From assembly GCF_048544455.1 (NCBI RefSeq), contig NC_133536.1, forward strand, positions 167,386,825 to 167,450,824: a stretch of 64,000 bases of DNA. Reading direction: 5' to 3'. This document shows positions 1 to 11,507 of the stretch, piece after piece. This stretch comes from Silene latifolia. Taxonomy: Eukaryota > Streptophyta > Magnoliopsida > Caryophyllales > Caryophyllaceae. Numbering within the stretch: position 1 is the stretch's first letter; each line of letters begins with the position of its first letter. A model generated the notes under the pieces. That model did not search any database, was not told the origin of the DNA, and saw nothing but the letters and a program-made list of their open reading frames with translations. The position numbers and the translations under genes were made by a program.

Positions 1-1540
1 TAACCGTTTCATGTCTTGGGGGATTACTTTGAGGTGGTAATTGCCCCTTTTGTCTTTGTGAGCTTGAAGATGCTAGTTGAGTCAATTGGGTTTCCAACAT
101 TTTGGTGTGAGCTAGGATGTTGTTGATGGTGGTTTCCTTTGCTTGACTATCTTTTTGCATTTGAGTGAAAAACTCTTGTTGATTTTTTTGCATTTGAAGG
201 ACCGCTTTTTTAACATCAAAACCTTGGTCATTTTGTTGATTGTATGGAGATTGATTTTGGTAACCTTGGTTTTGGTTGTAAAAGGGTCTTTGATTTTGGT
301 TCCTCATGGGAGGTGGGGTGTATGTTGTTTGAGGGTTTTTAACATTTTGGCTTTTGTATGAGAGATTTGGATGGAATTTGGTGTTTTCATTGTAATAGTT
401 GGAATAAGGGGTACCACTCTTGTATTCTTGGAAAGCATTCACTTGTTCATTTGTTCCCCTACATTCACTTGGGTCATGTCCCAAAGTTCCACAATTCTCA
501 CATATCCCACTTGGGATTGATGAAGATGCCGTCATGGCATTAACATGATGCTTTGGTGATTTTGAGACTTCTTCAAGTCTAGCCATAGCCTTTTCAAACT
601 TCAAATTAATGGTATCAATGTGAGCACTAAGTTGAGCACCCAACTAAATAACGGAGTCCACTTCATGCTTTCCTCCTCTAGTAGCCTTGCGAGGTCTACT
701 ATATTGTGAGTTATGGACCGCCATTTCCTCAATTTTGTTCCAAGTTTGATTGTCATCAACTTCGGTGAACATTCCAATTGATCCCATGTTGAGAATGTTC
801 CTTGAATCTTCATATAGACCGTTCCAAAATGGTTGTACCAAGAACCACTCGCTAAGTCCATGGTGAGGACATGAGCGACAAATTCCTTTGAACCGCTCCC
901 AAGCTTCATACAAAGATTCTTCATCCCTTTGCTTAAAACCCATAATTTGAGCTCTTAGCATGTTAGTCTTTTCCGGTGGGTAGAACTTTTTGTAGAAAGC
1001 TAGAGCCAACTTTTTCAAAGAATCAATTCCGAGAGTGGCCTTATCAAGGCTCTTCAACCATTGTTTCGCGGTGCCAAATAGAGAAAAAGGAAATAAGACC
1101 CATCGAATTTGGTCTTGAGTTACACCGGTTTGAGAAATCGCATCACAATAGTCACAAAAAGCCACCATATGAGAGTGAGGGTCTTCACTAGGCATCCCCC
1201 CAAATTGGCTTCTTTCGACTAATTGGATAAATGCGGATTTGTCAATGAAATTTCCGGTTAGATGTTGTGGTGTGGGAGTACCATTGGGTAGGTTCTCCTA
1301 GGTTGGTACGGAATGTGATGAAAACTAAGGCATTGTGGGTTGATTTTGTGGTTGATTTTGTGTTGGGTCCTCCTCACCTTCTCTTGCAAAAGGGTTGATG
1401 AACTCAATAGTTGGTTGAATATCTATAACCTCACTAATACCTCTCAAATTTCTCCTAGCAAATCTTCTATTGGTTGTCAAATTCTTTCAATTTCACGATC
1501 AAAGGGTAACAAGTCACCTTGTGACCTTCTAGTCATGCAA
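1..1540 (-). pseudogene. gag-like coding remains of J
   Basis: The minus strand encodes a Ty3-type retrotransposon capsid region. The recognisable part (about 640-1195) contains the family hallmarks WVLFPFSL, LALAFYKKFYPP, ESLYEAWERFK and a CPHHGL segment, as in the Pfam retrotransposon gag family. The lower-coordinate part is the asparagine- and glutamine-rich tail seen also in B. In a working element this protein forms the cytoplasmic particle that packages the RNA. It is a broken fossil copy, and the promoter-bearing LTR is cut by K. Confidence 0.8.
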
Positions 1541-1655
1541 AATATCAAACAACTCGAAAACAATTAGAACAAACCTTGAGGAGTTTTACTTCCTCAAGGC
1601 AAAGAAAGACACAACTAATAACAATAAAAGAAAATCTAAATCAAGTTAACATCGT

Positions 1656-1672
1656 TCCCGGCAACGGCGCCA
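1656..1672 (-). other. Primer binding site of J (tRNA-Asp type)
   Basis: Read on the plus strand this is TCCCGGCAACGGCGCCA, the 3' end of plant tRNA-Asp(GTC) with CCA, so the minus strand is its complement. It lies four bases inside the 5' LTR. This is the usual primer for Athila/Tat elements. Confidence 0.85.
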
Positions 1673-1984
1673 TTTTTGGTCGGACTAAATCTTTTCGGTA
1701 ACTTTTCATTAGGAGCACCTAGACCAAAACACAATTTATAGCTTCACAAACAACTCTACAATTAGTAAAGAGGCAAGTAAAGGTCGGATCCCAAGGGACG
1801 AGAATTGAGATGAGATTTCTATTGCAACTAGTGGTGTCTTAGGGGTGTCACAATTGGGGTTGATGTAGAAGATCACTAAACCAGTCGTGGCCTTTACAAC
1901 CACCTTGGGTGGCGGAATTTGTGTCTAAAGGTGTGGTTGTCGTGGATTTAAGACGGGAATTGTGACTTGTATGTTTGACGAATA

Positions 1985-2470
1985 AATGTAGGACCTGGGT
2001 GGTTGGCTAAGTCGGCTAAATTCGGTCCTAATGTGGTTTCTGGGTTGCTTCAGGTGGTGGTTGGTACGGTGGGTTATCAGGTTATGGTGGTTGAAACGGG
2101 TTTGTGTTTTTTATATGGGTTGTGTGTTGTTTGGTGGGTCGTGAGTAGTTGTGGTAGGTGGTGGGACCACCATAGGTCAAGGGAGACCACGGTGGTGGCC
2201 ATGGGTTGTCACAGTGGTGGTAGGGTGGTGAGTGTTTGAGTTGAGTTGTTTTATGTCGGGTTTTCGGGGGACTGTTTAGGGCGTGGTTTTGTGGCTTAGT
2301 TAGGATGGATAGGTTGGTTGTTTCTGGTCGTCGGGGTTGGCCATGGTGCGGGCTAGGGTGTGGCAGGTTTGGGCGGTGCTGATGGTAGATAAGGGTGTCG
2401 TCATAGGTGGGTTAAAGGAGGGGGTTTGAACACGGTTTTTGCCATGATGTATGGTTGGTGTTTGTGTTTT
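1985..2470 (+). other. Strongly G/T-biased stretch inside K
   Basis: The plus strand here is markedly rich in G and T and poor in C, with many GGTGG and GGGTT runs. An open frame at 2003-2239 is a by-product of this bias: its translation is low in complexity and resembles no family I know. No gene is called. Confidence 0.5.
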
Positions 2471-2998
2471 GTCTTCACGTGGTTTTCACGGGATTGTGTG
2501 GGTGTGCATAAGTTTCTTTCATTTAATTATTAAGTGGGGTTTACGTAATCACTTACACGGAAAAACAATTAATTAAAGTAAATTTTAATTAATTAAAGTA
2601 ATATAATGAATTGAATAATTAATAATAAAATTATAATATTTATGTTAGGTGACGATTTGTGAAGAAAGTATAATCGAATTCGGGTTGCATTAATTATTTG
2701 GATCGTTTTGAGCTGCTTATATGGAGTTGCTTAAAAGGTAGGATAGCTACTCAATCACTTTAATGTTTACTTGAATGATCTTAGCTGATTATATTGGTTG
2801 AATTAATTGGAATTATGATGGATGATATATAATTGTTGGTTGGTTGTACGGAGATGATTTGATTTATGACTACCTCAGCTCGTGACTGAGATGATTTGAT
2901 TATTGAATACCCCAGCCCGTGTCTGAGATGAATTATACTATTCCCCAGCCTCGTGTCTGAGATGGGAAGAATGTTGTATAGCTCAGTTGTTTGCATTT

Positions 2999-4714
2999 TG
3001 ATGTGACTCATATTTGAGCACATTTAGTCCCCGGATTAACCTCGTTCCTATGCTTTATAGCACGTATTTGGGTCATTTCTTATCTTTAGTTTCCCATTTT
3101 GCATATTCTTTGAGGTTATGTGTCCTTGGTAGGAGAGAATGTCTAACCTTGCATTTATGAGGCGGAATGGAGTTAAATTGATCGCATCTAATGACCAAGC
3201 ATCAAAGAGGAGACAATACTAGAGGCCTAAGTAGATAATAAAGTGAAATGGGAAATGATGAAAGGATCCTTGCATCCCCGAAATGATCCTTGCGGATTGT
3301 TAAGGAGGAAAAGAAGAGAAGCAGTCTACCCAGGAATCCGAGCGGATCAGGCACGATCCGGGCGTCTCACAACAGCAAGATCCGAGCGTCTTGTGCCCAA
3401 GATGAGCGGATTGCAGCGCAAGGAGCCGAGCGTCTTTCCCTGGATCCGAGCAGAACCTAAGACAGAAGAGCCCTTGCCATACCTCAAGACGAGCAGATCG
3501 TGGCAAGACTAGCATGGGAATCCGCTCATCTCCTTCGAGAGGAGCATTTCCTCAATTTTTCTTAAGGACTTAATAATCATTTAAGGCCTTAATAACCCTA
3601 ATCCTTGTACCTAATCTTTAGTATAATTACCCCTTTGTACTACCTAGATTAGCATCAAGCTTTAGTCAAGTTGTAATCAATCCATAATACTCTCAAAATA
3701 GTTATAATTTAGTTGTAATACAATTCTCAATATTAATCACATCTTAATCTTTCCTTAATTTCTCTATTGTTCATCCTTTATTTTGGGTAATTAGAAGATT
3801 ATTTGGGTTTATTTGGAGGATTGACAACCTTCCATCAATCATCAAGTATTTCTATTATTCTTTGCTTTATTATTTGGAATCATCTTCATAGGTATAATTC
3901 TCTCTTAACCTTGTTTAATTATTGTTAATCACTTTTATTTATTCATCATGTTTTGCCTTGTTAGTATGATTGACAACCTTATTAGCATGCTAAACTTAAT
4001 GATGAGTGAGTAGTTTCCTTAGCTAGGGTTAATGGTGAATTAGGGGAAACCAACATGGAGATTGATTTATGCTTAATCTAATATGTTTTCATAATTAAAT
4101 TGCTTGCTTGTTGTGATTTCAACTTATGCACATGTTATGTTTGATGAAATGCGAGCCTATTAATCCTTGCATTTTTTATCCATCACCTATCTTTTCAATG
4201 AGGCTTGTAAGCTTATACACCAACTTGAGCCTCATTAGACCATGCATATAGTTGAATAGAAAGTATTATGTCGACTTGTAGGTGTTGTACAATCTAATCG
4301 ACTCGGCTCCGGGACACAAACCTTCTTCGGGATTGTAAGCTTATACACTAACTCGATCCCATCATAACAATAAGTGCTTGCTATATAATTGAGAACATGT
4401 TTGTATGATCAACTCACATGAATCCCCTATGAACCCATGACACCCTAGTGCCTTTAATCAATTGTTTACAACCCCTTTATTTACCTTGCCTTGTTTTCAT
4501 TAATTTACTTTCATCTTGTTGATTAGTTTAGTTGATCTTCTATCTCAACCCAAATTGTGACACCCTAAGACATAACCATTTGCAATTGAGAATCCTACAT
4601 CAATACCCGTCCCTTGGAATCCGACCTTTACTTGCCTCTTTGCTAAGAGTAGTCTCTAAAGTTATAAATATTGTTTTGGTTGGTAGCTTTTGACGACGAG
4701 TTTAAACCACACCA
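2999..4714 (+). mobile_element. Element L: solo LTR, Athila-like
   Basis: It starts TGATGTGACTCATATTTGAG, like the start of the A LTR read on its own strand, and ends at 4714 in CACACCA. The five bases on each side are CATTT (2994-2998 and 4715-4719), a perfect target-site duplication. It contains the same middle blocks as LTRs A and B, such as the GTCGACTTGTAGGTGTTG segment at 4271-4288, and a motif array at 3325-3535 (CCGAGCGGAT, CCGAGCGTCT). No internal sequence lies between the duplications, so this is a solo LTR left by recombination. It sits inside K. Confidence 0.85.
3325..3535 (+). repeat. Motif array in LTR L (CCGAGCGGATT / GAGCGTCTT type)
   Basis: Roughly eight copies of a short motif, for example ATCCGAGCGGAT, ATCCGAGCGTCTTG and GACGAGCAGATC, are spaced 20-40 bases apart. 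The same type of array lies in the LTRs of A and B. Confidence 0.7.
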
Positions 4715-5283
4715 CATTTCATATCATGAGCACTTGCATTGGTTTCCCCAGACTGGTTCTCTCCAGGACTTGTCTCTGGGATGTTCTTGAGATTACCCCG
4801 GCCAGGGATTGGCGGGATGAACAGGAGCGTTGAAGGACTGATCATCCGCATACATTGGATTTGCATTTAATATTGTTCTTGTATTCATTTATTGTTGTTG
4901 TTTGGCTATTCCTACTCAACCTCGTGGTTGAAAGTGTATTCGTGAACACCTGTGATGAACTATAATGGGGAGCAGATTTGACAGGTGCTAAAGATTAGCT
5001 GACTTGGGAGCTATGGGATGCGTGAGGACTTGACTAGTCTATCTAGAAGTCTAGACCACATAGATTATTTAATCACTTAATTTATTTCCGCTGCGAGTTG
5101 TATCTTATTTTATATTATGTTTAGTTGGTTAATTTGTAATAAACATGCAGTCGCTAAATTTTATCTAAAGTACTTTGGTTTGTTGTACTTTGTTATTCAC
5201 TACCTCGGGAAACCGAGAAAGTAACGGTCTCATTTACTTGGAAATGTCTTGCTAAAGGCTCCTAATTAAATGGGGGTGTTACA

Positions 5284-5365
5284 ATACAACATCATCATCT
5301 TTCAATACTCATGGTATCAACATACGATATATTACAATCGGATTTGTATGATGTAAAGCTGAAGT
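5284..5365. other. Unassigned spacer between K and M
   Basis: This is AT-rich single-copy-looking sequence between the end of K and the left target duplication of M. I see no gene or repeat in it. Confidence 0.4.
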
Positions 5366-6760
5366 TGACATGGTTGTTGCAACCCTATCAAAAATAAACC
5401 TAACCGGCTCTAACAAATGTAGCAGAGGTAAGTCGGGTATCGTATTCCACAGGGAGGCTACCCGTAGTCTATTTGTCTAACTAGGTCTATAGGTGTCACT
5501 AGGTTTTTTGTTTGTTTGAAGTGCTAGACTAAAACAAAAGGTAAAAGCAATAGATAAACTAAAATCGCTATAAAAGTAAGATGTGATCAAATATGGGAGA
5601 GAAATGCTAGGATTGTCGATTCACCATGATTTTCTAGGCATCCAATCTTAGGTCATAGGTTGGCATAAACTCGGTGTGCAGGGTACTGAAAAGGTCCTTC
5701 CGGTTCGCTATTCGCCCTAAAACATTACTAACTTAGCTTCCGCCCTCATTAGAATGTTTTAATGTTCACTGAAGGTCAAGGTGTACCAAATCAACTAGCT
5801 AAATGCATCGACTCAAGCAGCTAATTGATGTTAAACGCGGTGATTAAAAACCCAATCCTAATTCAGCCTATCCTAATCACCTAATCTTAATCTCCCTAAT
5901 TACCATGGTTCCCCTATGTCCTAGCACAAGGGATTTAGCGACTCATGACGATGATAAAACTAACAACGATAGATAAAACTATACTAATTATGGTATAAAG
6001 ATGAAATAACTGACAAGAGAATTAAATGCTTGCAAAAGGAAATAAAACTACCAATTAAAGAGGGAAATGAATTAGAAAACTCGAGTTCCGAGAAATAGCG
6101 AAAGCAACGTCGAACGAAAGTTTTGAAATTAATGATTGATTGAAAGATTAATGAAAGATACCTAAACCTAATTCAGTCTCTCCTATTTATAGGAAAGATA
6201 TTCTATTGACCTAATACGATAGCTTAAGATATTAAGTAAATAAAGTTTACGCAAGAAAATATCGCGTCAGATAGCAAACTGGTCGATAGAGCACTTTCAC
6301 ACAGCTCGATCGAACATCTTCCAGCAAAAACCTCTCGATCGAGCATAAAAACCACTCGATCGATGAACACCAAAAAGCCACCTCTCGATCGAACATAGCA
6401 GGGGTTCGATCGAGGGCTTCTCACCACCACAAAGGTCTCGATCGAACACTTTAGCCAGCAAAAGCTCTCGATCGAGTTAACTGCCACTGAATCAGCCATA
6501 AGACGTTTGATTTAGCTTCCAAGACGTCTTCACGCATCCCAAGGTATAGGTTTTCCCGCTCCAATTCCTTCCATCTCCTAAATGCAAGCTAAAAGGGATA
6601 GTAAAAGGCTCAATTCCGTCTTCTTTGGTACATTCTTGCAATTAAGACAAAGCAAACCAAAGTATATGATTCGGGGGACATTTGTAGCATAATACTACGT
6701 AAAGCACATAGAAATGCGTGCAAACAAGGCTTAAAAAGACTAGAAGAAATGCACGCATCA
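5366..6760 (-). mobile_element. Element M: solo LTR, related to the C family
   Basis: Read on the minus strand it starts TGATGCGTGCATTTCT (compare TGATACGTGCATTTTCTATA in C) and ends in ACCATGTCA, aligning to the ACAGCCCTGTCA end of C. The flanks are GAAGT at 5361-5365 and 6761-6765, an exact target duplication. A TATA-like box, CCTATAAATAGG, lies at about 6183-6194. Just upstream of that box on the minus strand is a CTCGATCGAG array (6268-6478). It has no internal region, so it is a solo LTR. Confidence 0.85.
6268..6478 (-). repeat. CTCGATCGAG array in LTR M
   Basis: About eight copies of TCGATCGA-centred palindromes are spaced 20-30 bases apart, upstream of the LTR TATA box. The motif is shared with LTRs C and D. 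Confidence 0.8.
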
Positions 6761-6850
6761 GAAGTAGTCTTTCTTATGAAATGAAATTTATACATCAGAA
6801 GTAGTCTTTCTTAAAAAGACTTAAAAATACTATAAGAAATGCACGCATCA
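6761..6850 (+). repeat. Short duplication next to M
   Basis: The string CATCAGAAGTAGTCTTTCTT occurs at 6758-6777 and again at about 6793-6812. Bases 6813-6850 then repeat the outer end of M (AGACT...AAGAAATGCACGCATCAG). This looks like a local tandem duplication or a second, truncated LTR end. Confidence 0.6.
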
Positions 6851-6870
6851 GTAACACTAAAACTTAGGAT

Positions 6871-7097
6871 AGACGGTCTTTCAATAAGTTATTGAGAGAC
6901 CAGTTTTCTGTACCGTTTTATTTGTATTTCGTTACGCTTTTGTTGTTGATCGTGACATAGTAATTTCGTACCTATTTACATACTAAATGTACCCATTTTA
7001 TCTTTAATCAAGATTTATACCTATTTTATTACCTTTAGTACCACTGTTTCTTAAAACTGTAAAATAATCTCTTAATAAACTTATTAAGAGACCGTCT
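6871..7097. mobile_element. MITE-like element with about 28-bp inverted ends
   Basis: The left end AGACGGTCTTTCAATAAG and the right end, whose reverse complement is AGACGGTCTCTTAATAAG, form terminal inverted repeats of about 28 bases. Each end is also partly self-complementary. The interior is about 170 bases of AT-rich noncoding DNA. I could not settle a target duplication, so the superfamily is open. Confidence 0.65.
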
Positions 7098-7452
7098 CTC
7101 ACGAGACCTACCAAGTAAGTAATTACCATATACCTTCAATTGTTAAAATAAACTCACAAACTTGACAAAAAAAACTTTTTTGTAATGAGGAAAGAAGGGG
7201 AGGAAGAATTTGTGAAAATTAAATAGAGCCTCATTCATTTTTCTATAATTCTTTTTGTTAACTAAATAAGAAATTTTATATGAGACGACTTATGAAGAAA
7301 AACCTGTGACATACTAACGTTATTAGTTTGAGATAGAGGAAGCATAATTGCATTCTCCTAATCCTCCTATAACATACAGAGAAACTCAATACGATGATAC
7401 AAGTTACGATAAATGTTAAAAAAACGAGAATAGGCGATATGTCATAAGAAAC
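7098..7452. other. No gene seen
   Basis: AT-rich sequence. The minus-strand frame at 7276-7473 resembles nothing known and overlaps the Helitron end. Part of this stretch may be the body of that Helitron, but no 5' end was recognised. Confidence 0.4.
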
Positions 7453-7482
7453 CCCGTGAATTTTCACGGGCAATTAAACTAG
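7453..7482 (+). mobile_element. Helitron 3' terminus
   Basis: A perfect 8-bp-stem hairpin CCCGTGAATTTTCACGGG (7453-7470) is followed eight bases later by CTAG at 7479-7482 and then T. A hairpin some 10 bases before CTRR, inserted before a T, is the known 3' end of plant Helitrons. The matching TC-starting 5' end was not identified, so the length is unknown. Confidence 0.6.
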
Positions 7483-7558
7483 TTACTTATTAACAACACC
7501 CTAAAAAAGTTACCATGACAACAACAAACCATTTCCAAGCTTCTACACTGAAGAGTTA

Positions 7559-8861
7559 TGAACGATTAACGCCTTATAGGGGGAGGGGGTGAATTAGGTG
7601 TACCTTTAAAAATTTTCTCCTAAGTGAGTTCAGAAGTAGGTAAAGCAGGTCTATGTCACAGTATGAATGACTGTGACACAGAACTAGCAGCGAGATTAAT
7701 AAGAAATAAGCATAGGTAAATGAACGTAAAAGTAAATGAACAAACAATACGATGTTTTAAAAATTGGTTCAACCTCTACTCGGAGGCCTACGTCCAACCA
7801 TTATTTTATTGCTTTTTTAGATAATTACTCAAACTTACAAAACCCCTTACAATGAAATAACTCGTCAGCATACTCCAGTTGCACTTGCTTGAAGCTACTC
7901 CGCTTCAAGACTTTCACTTGCTGAAAGCTACTCTGCCTCAAGACTTATGTTTTATCTCATAGGTTTACAGAGTCTGAATCTCAGTGATTCACTTAAGAAC
8001 ATGGAGATCACAATTAAGACTTAAACACGAGAATCATGGAACAAACTCAGATGTCATAGTGCAGCGAACTGATACATGGAGATTTTGCAGCGCTTTTGAA
8101 AATAATTGAAGACTTTAAGACTTAAAACGGTTTTGCAAACATTTCAAAGACAAAGCTTTAAATGCAGAAATGATTTGCAAAGTTTACTAAATAAATGTTG
8201 TTCAAAGTCTTAAGTTGTGAATGAGGGAAAGAGCTTCGTATATAGACAAGGAACACTACACCCTAAGAGTAGAGAAAATATTGTAATTAAAATCTAAGCT
8301 TTGTAAATGATGAAAACCTTCATTATATTAAAATGCTTTTGGAGTAGAATGACTGATTCACATCTACACAAGGCTCAATGAAAAGATTTCAACAACTTTG
8401 GAAAGATTTGATGATAAAGCAAAATGCATGGTTCCTTAAGTTAACGAAGACATGGTTCCCCTTTTTATGGAGAAGTATATGTACTTCTTTGAACCCAAAA
8501 GCTTAGATATTTTCGATATAATAAAGCATGTTACTCTCATAAGTTTTGCTTAAAATATTTCTGAAATAAAGTTGTAAAGATTTGTAAACTTAAATTTTTT
8601 CTTGAAAATTATCTCCACCCGTTGTGTCAGAAACCACAGTGTATTGCATTGTTGCATGGTTTTATAGTCACTTGACAATCTAAGAATGTTACACTACCTC
8701 GTTTACTACATGTGACTTAGGCTAGGCCTTTTCTTTATCTTCATCATTTTTACACCATCCTTGAGGAGTAATTGAGAGTTTCAATTTTTATTAAAAATAA
8801 CTAAGAAGCAAATCATTAAATAACGACTAAACTTGACATCAACAACCAAGTGGTTCTAAGA
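7559..8861 (-). repeat. 3' LTR of E
   Basis: On the minus strand this LTR follows the polypurine tract. It starts near 8861 (TCTTAGAACCACTTGG) and ends near 7559 after CACCTAATTCACCCCCTCCC, the C-rich end usual in Sire LTRs. The exact edges are uncertain by about 20 bases, since the other LTR is not in the window. Confidence 0.6.
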
Positions 8862-8885
8862 AATTCCCCTTTTGATGATGGCAAG
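8862..8885 (-). other. Polypurine tract of E
   Basis: The minus strand reads TTGCCATCATCAAAAGGGG, directly upstream of the 3' LTR. This wording is a hallmark of Sire-type Copia elements and primes plus-strand synthesis. Confidence 0.75.
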
Positions 8886-10146
8886 TTTTAATAATGTGTG
8901 ATGTTCCCCCTAAACCCATGGTTAGTCGGTCTTTATGGCATTCACCATAAAACATATAAAACATGATAAAGATATAAAAGGTTCAAATTACTTAGCCTAA
9001 GTAGAATATCTAATCATGATAGCAAAACATATTACGGTGAACGGAAGTGTAAGACTTAAAGGATCACACATAAAATATAATTAAATTATTTTCTCTTCTT
9101 GACATCATTAAGGGAGGACAAACATAGTGACGGACAAAACTTGATATAATTTTACAACAAACAAATCAAGGGTCAACAAATAAAATAAGGATGGTTTGTA
9201 AAAGAATTTGAAAAACGTTAAGCCAAAATGGGTCAAGGTAATGGATAAGGGGGCTAAAAATGGGGTTAATTAAACATCATCAATATCCTCGTGACCTTTC
9301 CCCTTAAATATTTGCATATGCTCTAAGAATTCTTCATTGAAAGTTCAAATTTTCCGAAGTTCCTTATATGACTTCATGGTATCACTAGCCAATTGATAAG
9401 GTACCAGATGCAACATTCACGTTGACTGGGGCAGAGATCTATATTTTTCATCATTTTAACCTCCAACCCCTGATTTCGTTATTTGGAACTAGCTTGATGA
9501 GAATAGGCCTGTCATCTTCATTTTCCTCCAAGTTATCACTAATGATTTTGACGATTTTCTTATTAGTAGCATGGTAGAAGAATAATGGGTCAAGACTATT
9601 GTCGAACATATCATCTTCATTCAAATTTCCAACATATTTATGGAGTTCATCTTTATTTTCAACTCCAATATTCTGGTCATTTCCCTGAATTAGAGTAGTG
9701 GTTTTCTTTCTTGTCACAGTGGTACAGGTTTTGGCATCAGAGATGGAAAGAGATATAACCTTGGGTTTCTTAGAGGAAATGGGTACTTCAACAAATGTGC
9801 CTCCCAACTCTTCATGTACGGCAGTGGATTCGGTGGGAGAAGTCATTTGTTTCTTTGATCTTTTCTTTGGGTCGTAAGAAAATTGAAAGGTTTTAAGTTT
9901 CCGTTGGATGAGGCTTTTCGAGGCATTTTTGAAGTGTTGGTTTGGAAGCTACGAAGGAAGTGGAGAGGTTTTATTTTCGAATGTGAGTTAGGTGGCTTAA
10001 TACAAAAATAACCCAAATGCAAGCATAATTGTTCATATTTTTCGAATCATACTTTTGTATGTAGTAAATTAATAATCAACTAGGGTAACCACATGTATAT
10101 CCTCATCTTTAGTCAATCATTTACGAAAGTAAAATAATATGAGTCA
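8886..10146 (-). pseudogene. Downstream ORF region of E (env-position remnant)
   Basis: Between the RNase H region and the polypurine tract, Sire elements often carry an extra env-like ORF. Here a minus-strand frame (9451-9846) gives 131 residues rich in T, K and acidic residues, starting MTSPTESTAV, with no membrane segment that I can see. I do not recognise a domain, and the name rests on position only. The rest, 8886-9450, is noncoding. The stretch ends where D was inserted. Confidence 0.4.
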
Positions 10147-10151
10147 CATAT

Positions 10152-11493
10152 TGTGACACCCCCATATACCAAGGATCCTTACCAAGACCTTCCCTAGCAT
10201 ATAAGGACATCACCATCTCGGTTGCCCGAGGATAGTAATAATCAAATGTTGATAAAAGAAAGATTAAGATACATTACAGTGATTAACAAAACTAAGATAT
10301 ACAAAAGGTACAATTCGAACTACTACTAACTATGTGAACTACACTTCTGCCGTGACTCGTGAAAGACTCATCCTGCCAAGTATCCAGCTATCATCTAAGA
10401 CATCTCCTGCTAAGACTGACTGCTCACCATAAGGGATCACGGAAGACACAATAGAAACAAACAAGGAGACAAACCATACAAGGTCAGCTACTGAATAAAC
10501 ACACCAACCACTGACATCACAATACAGATACAACAAAACACACACTAGCCACATCTCCTCCAATCAATCACCATCACCAACTGTCCACTGGACCAGCCCT
10601 GCTAGTGGGAGACCTCAGCCGTACCCACCAAATCCCCGCTCATCATACCGGGCGATAACCCTATCCCATTAATGTGCACATCCCCTCTTGTGGCGGGTTC
10701 CACGGAGGTCGAAACTAGGGCGTGAAGCCACTCCCGCAAGTGACTCCACTCAGCCGAGGACGCACCTCGAGAACCAGAGACAAACAACCACAATCAGCTG
10801 TACCACAACAACGGTAATCAACACAACACAACACCAGCCAATTACCTCAACCAATTAGCCATATCAACAACAACAATCAAACCACATCAAAAGACACTCT
10901 AAATAACCAACAATACTGAGTAGGCAAACCTACCTTTAGCGCACCGCAGCGATTCCACCTCCGACCACAAGATGTCAAACAACCACGCAACACACCTATA
11001 TAAACAGTATAGTTATCTATCACAACCACTATAACCCTAACTGAAAACAGCAACGACAATGATGATGACGATGACATATCTACGCATAGCTATCCGGCGT
11101 TAAGACCGCTACCCGACTCAATCAACCTATCCCCATGGCATAAGCATCTTCAAGGACCTCAAAGGAAGAAACTAGGGTGAAGGGAGGAAGAAGAGGCGAC
11201 ATTTACGTTTACAGAAGAGAGGCGGAAATGATTTGCGGTTATACGAAACATGATATATAACTTCTCGGTGTAAAAACTTCACTCGATCGAGTCACTAACT
11301 TACTCGATCGAGTGGCCCCTACTCGATCGAGCCTCCAAGCTACTCGATTGAGTGGCCTCGACTAGATCGAGTACCACACACCCAAAGCTTACCATGTCAC
11401 AAGACACCGCTCGTAAGGTTTCCCGAAGGCCAAGACATGTCACTAAGGTCGGTCAACGTCAGTCAACGGGTCTCTAAAAGGACGGGTATTACA
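10152..11493 (-). repeat. 3' LTR of D
   Basis: It is bounded by TG and CA (TGTGACACCCCC ... GGGTATTACA on the plus strand). Read on its own strand it starts TGTAATACCCGTCC, the usual start of Tekay/Del LTRs. A TATA-like box (TTATATATCA, minus strand) lies at 11251-11260 and a CTCGATCGAG array immediately upstream of it at 11280-11365. Confidence 0.85.
11280..11365 (-). repeat. CTCGATCGAG array in the D 3' LTR
   Basis: Five copies of ACTCGATCGAGT or close variants lie just upstream of the LTR TATA-like box. The 5' LTR carries the same array at 49000-49095. Confidence 0.8.
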
Positions 11494-11507
11494 GTCTTCC
11501 CGCCTTA
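11494..11507 (-). other. Polypurine tract of D
   Basis: The minus strand reads TTAAGGCGGGAAGAC directly before the LTR, preceded by AGTTCTTTTTAAGG, a context typical of Tekay/Del chromoviruses. A second, similar block (GACGAAGTTCTTTTTAAGAG, minus strand) lies at about 12200-12220. Confidence 0.75.

Larger units (their letters stand above)
1..1881 (-). mobile_element. Element J: 5' part of an Athila-like Ty3 element, broken
   Basis: Read on the minus strand, this is the 5' end of an Athila-like Ty3/gypsy fossil: part of the 5' LTR (1677-1881), primer site (1656-1672), leader and gag-like coding remains (about 1-1540). It is closely related to B: bases 1-1670 match B 27100-28761 almost base for base, and the LTR piece from about 1730 matches the B LTR. 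The first 55 or so bases of the LTR differ from B. The LTR stops matching at about 1881, where K begins, and the element continues left of the window. The coding part is broken in a few places. Confidence 0.85.
1882..5283 (+). mobile_element. Element K: Tekay-like chromovirus LTR, interrupted by L
   Basis: The right end, GGGGGTGTTACA at 5272-5283, and the preceding stretch (CCTCGGGAAACCGAGAAAG ... TCTTGCTAAAGG) match the end of the D LTR read on its own strand, so this is a chromovirus LTR of the Tekay/Del type in plus orientation. The left edge is only the point where J stops matching; I found no TGTAATAC start, so the 5' end may be lost. Bases 2860-2965 hold three imperfect copies of a unit of about 45 bases (CCCAGCCCGTGTCTGAGATG and variants). 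No internal region is present, so it is a solo or truncated LTR. Confidence 0.6.

Noticed and set aside
2003-2239. 78-residue frame in K
   Set aside because: Low-complexity product of a G/T-biased stretch, with no known relative.
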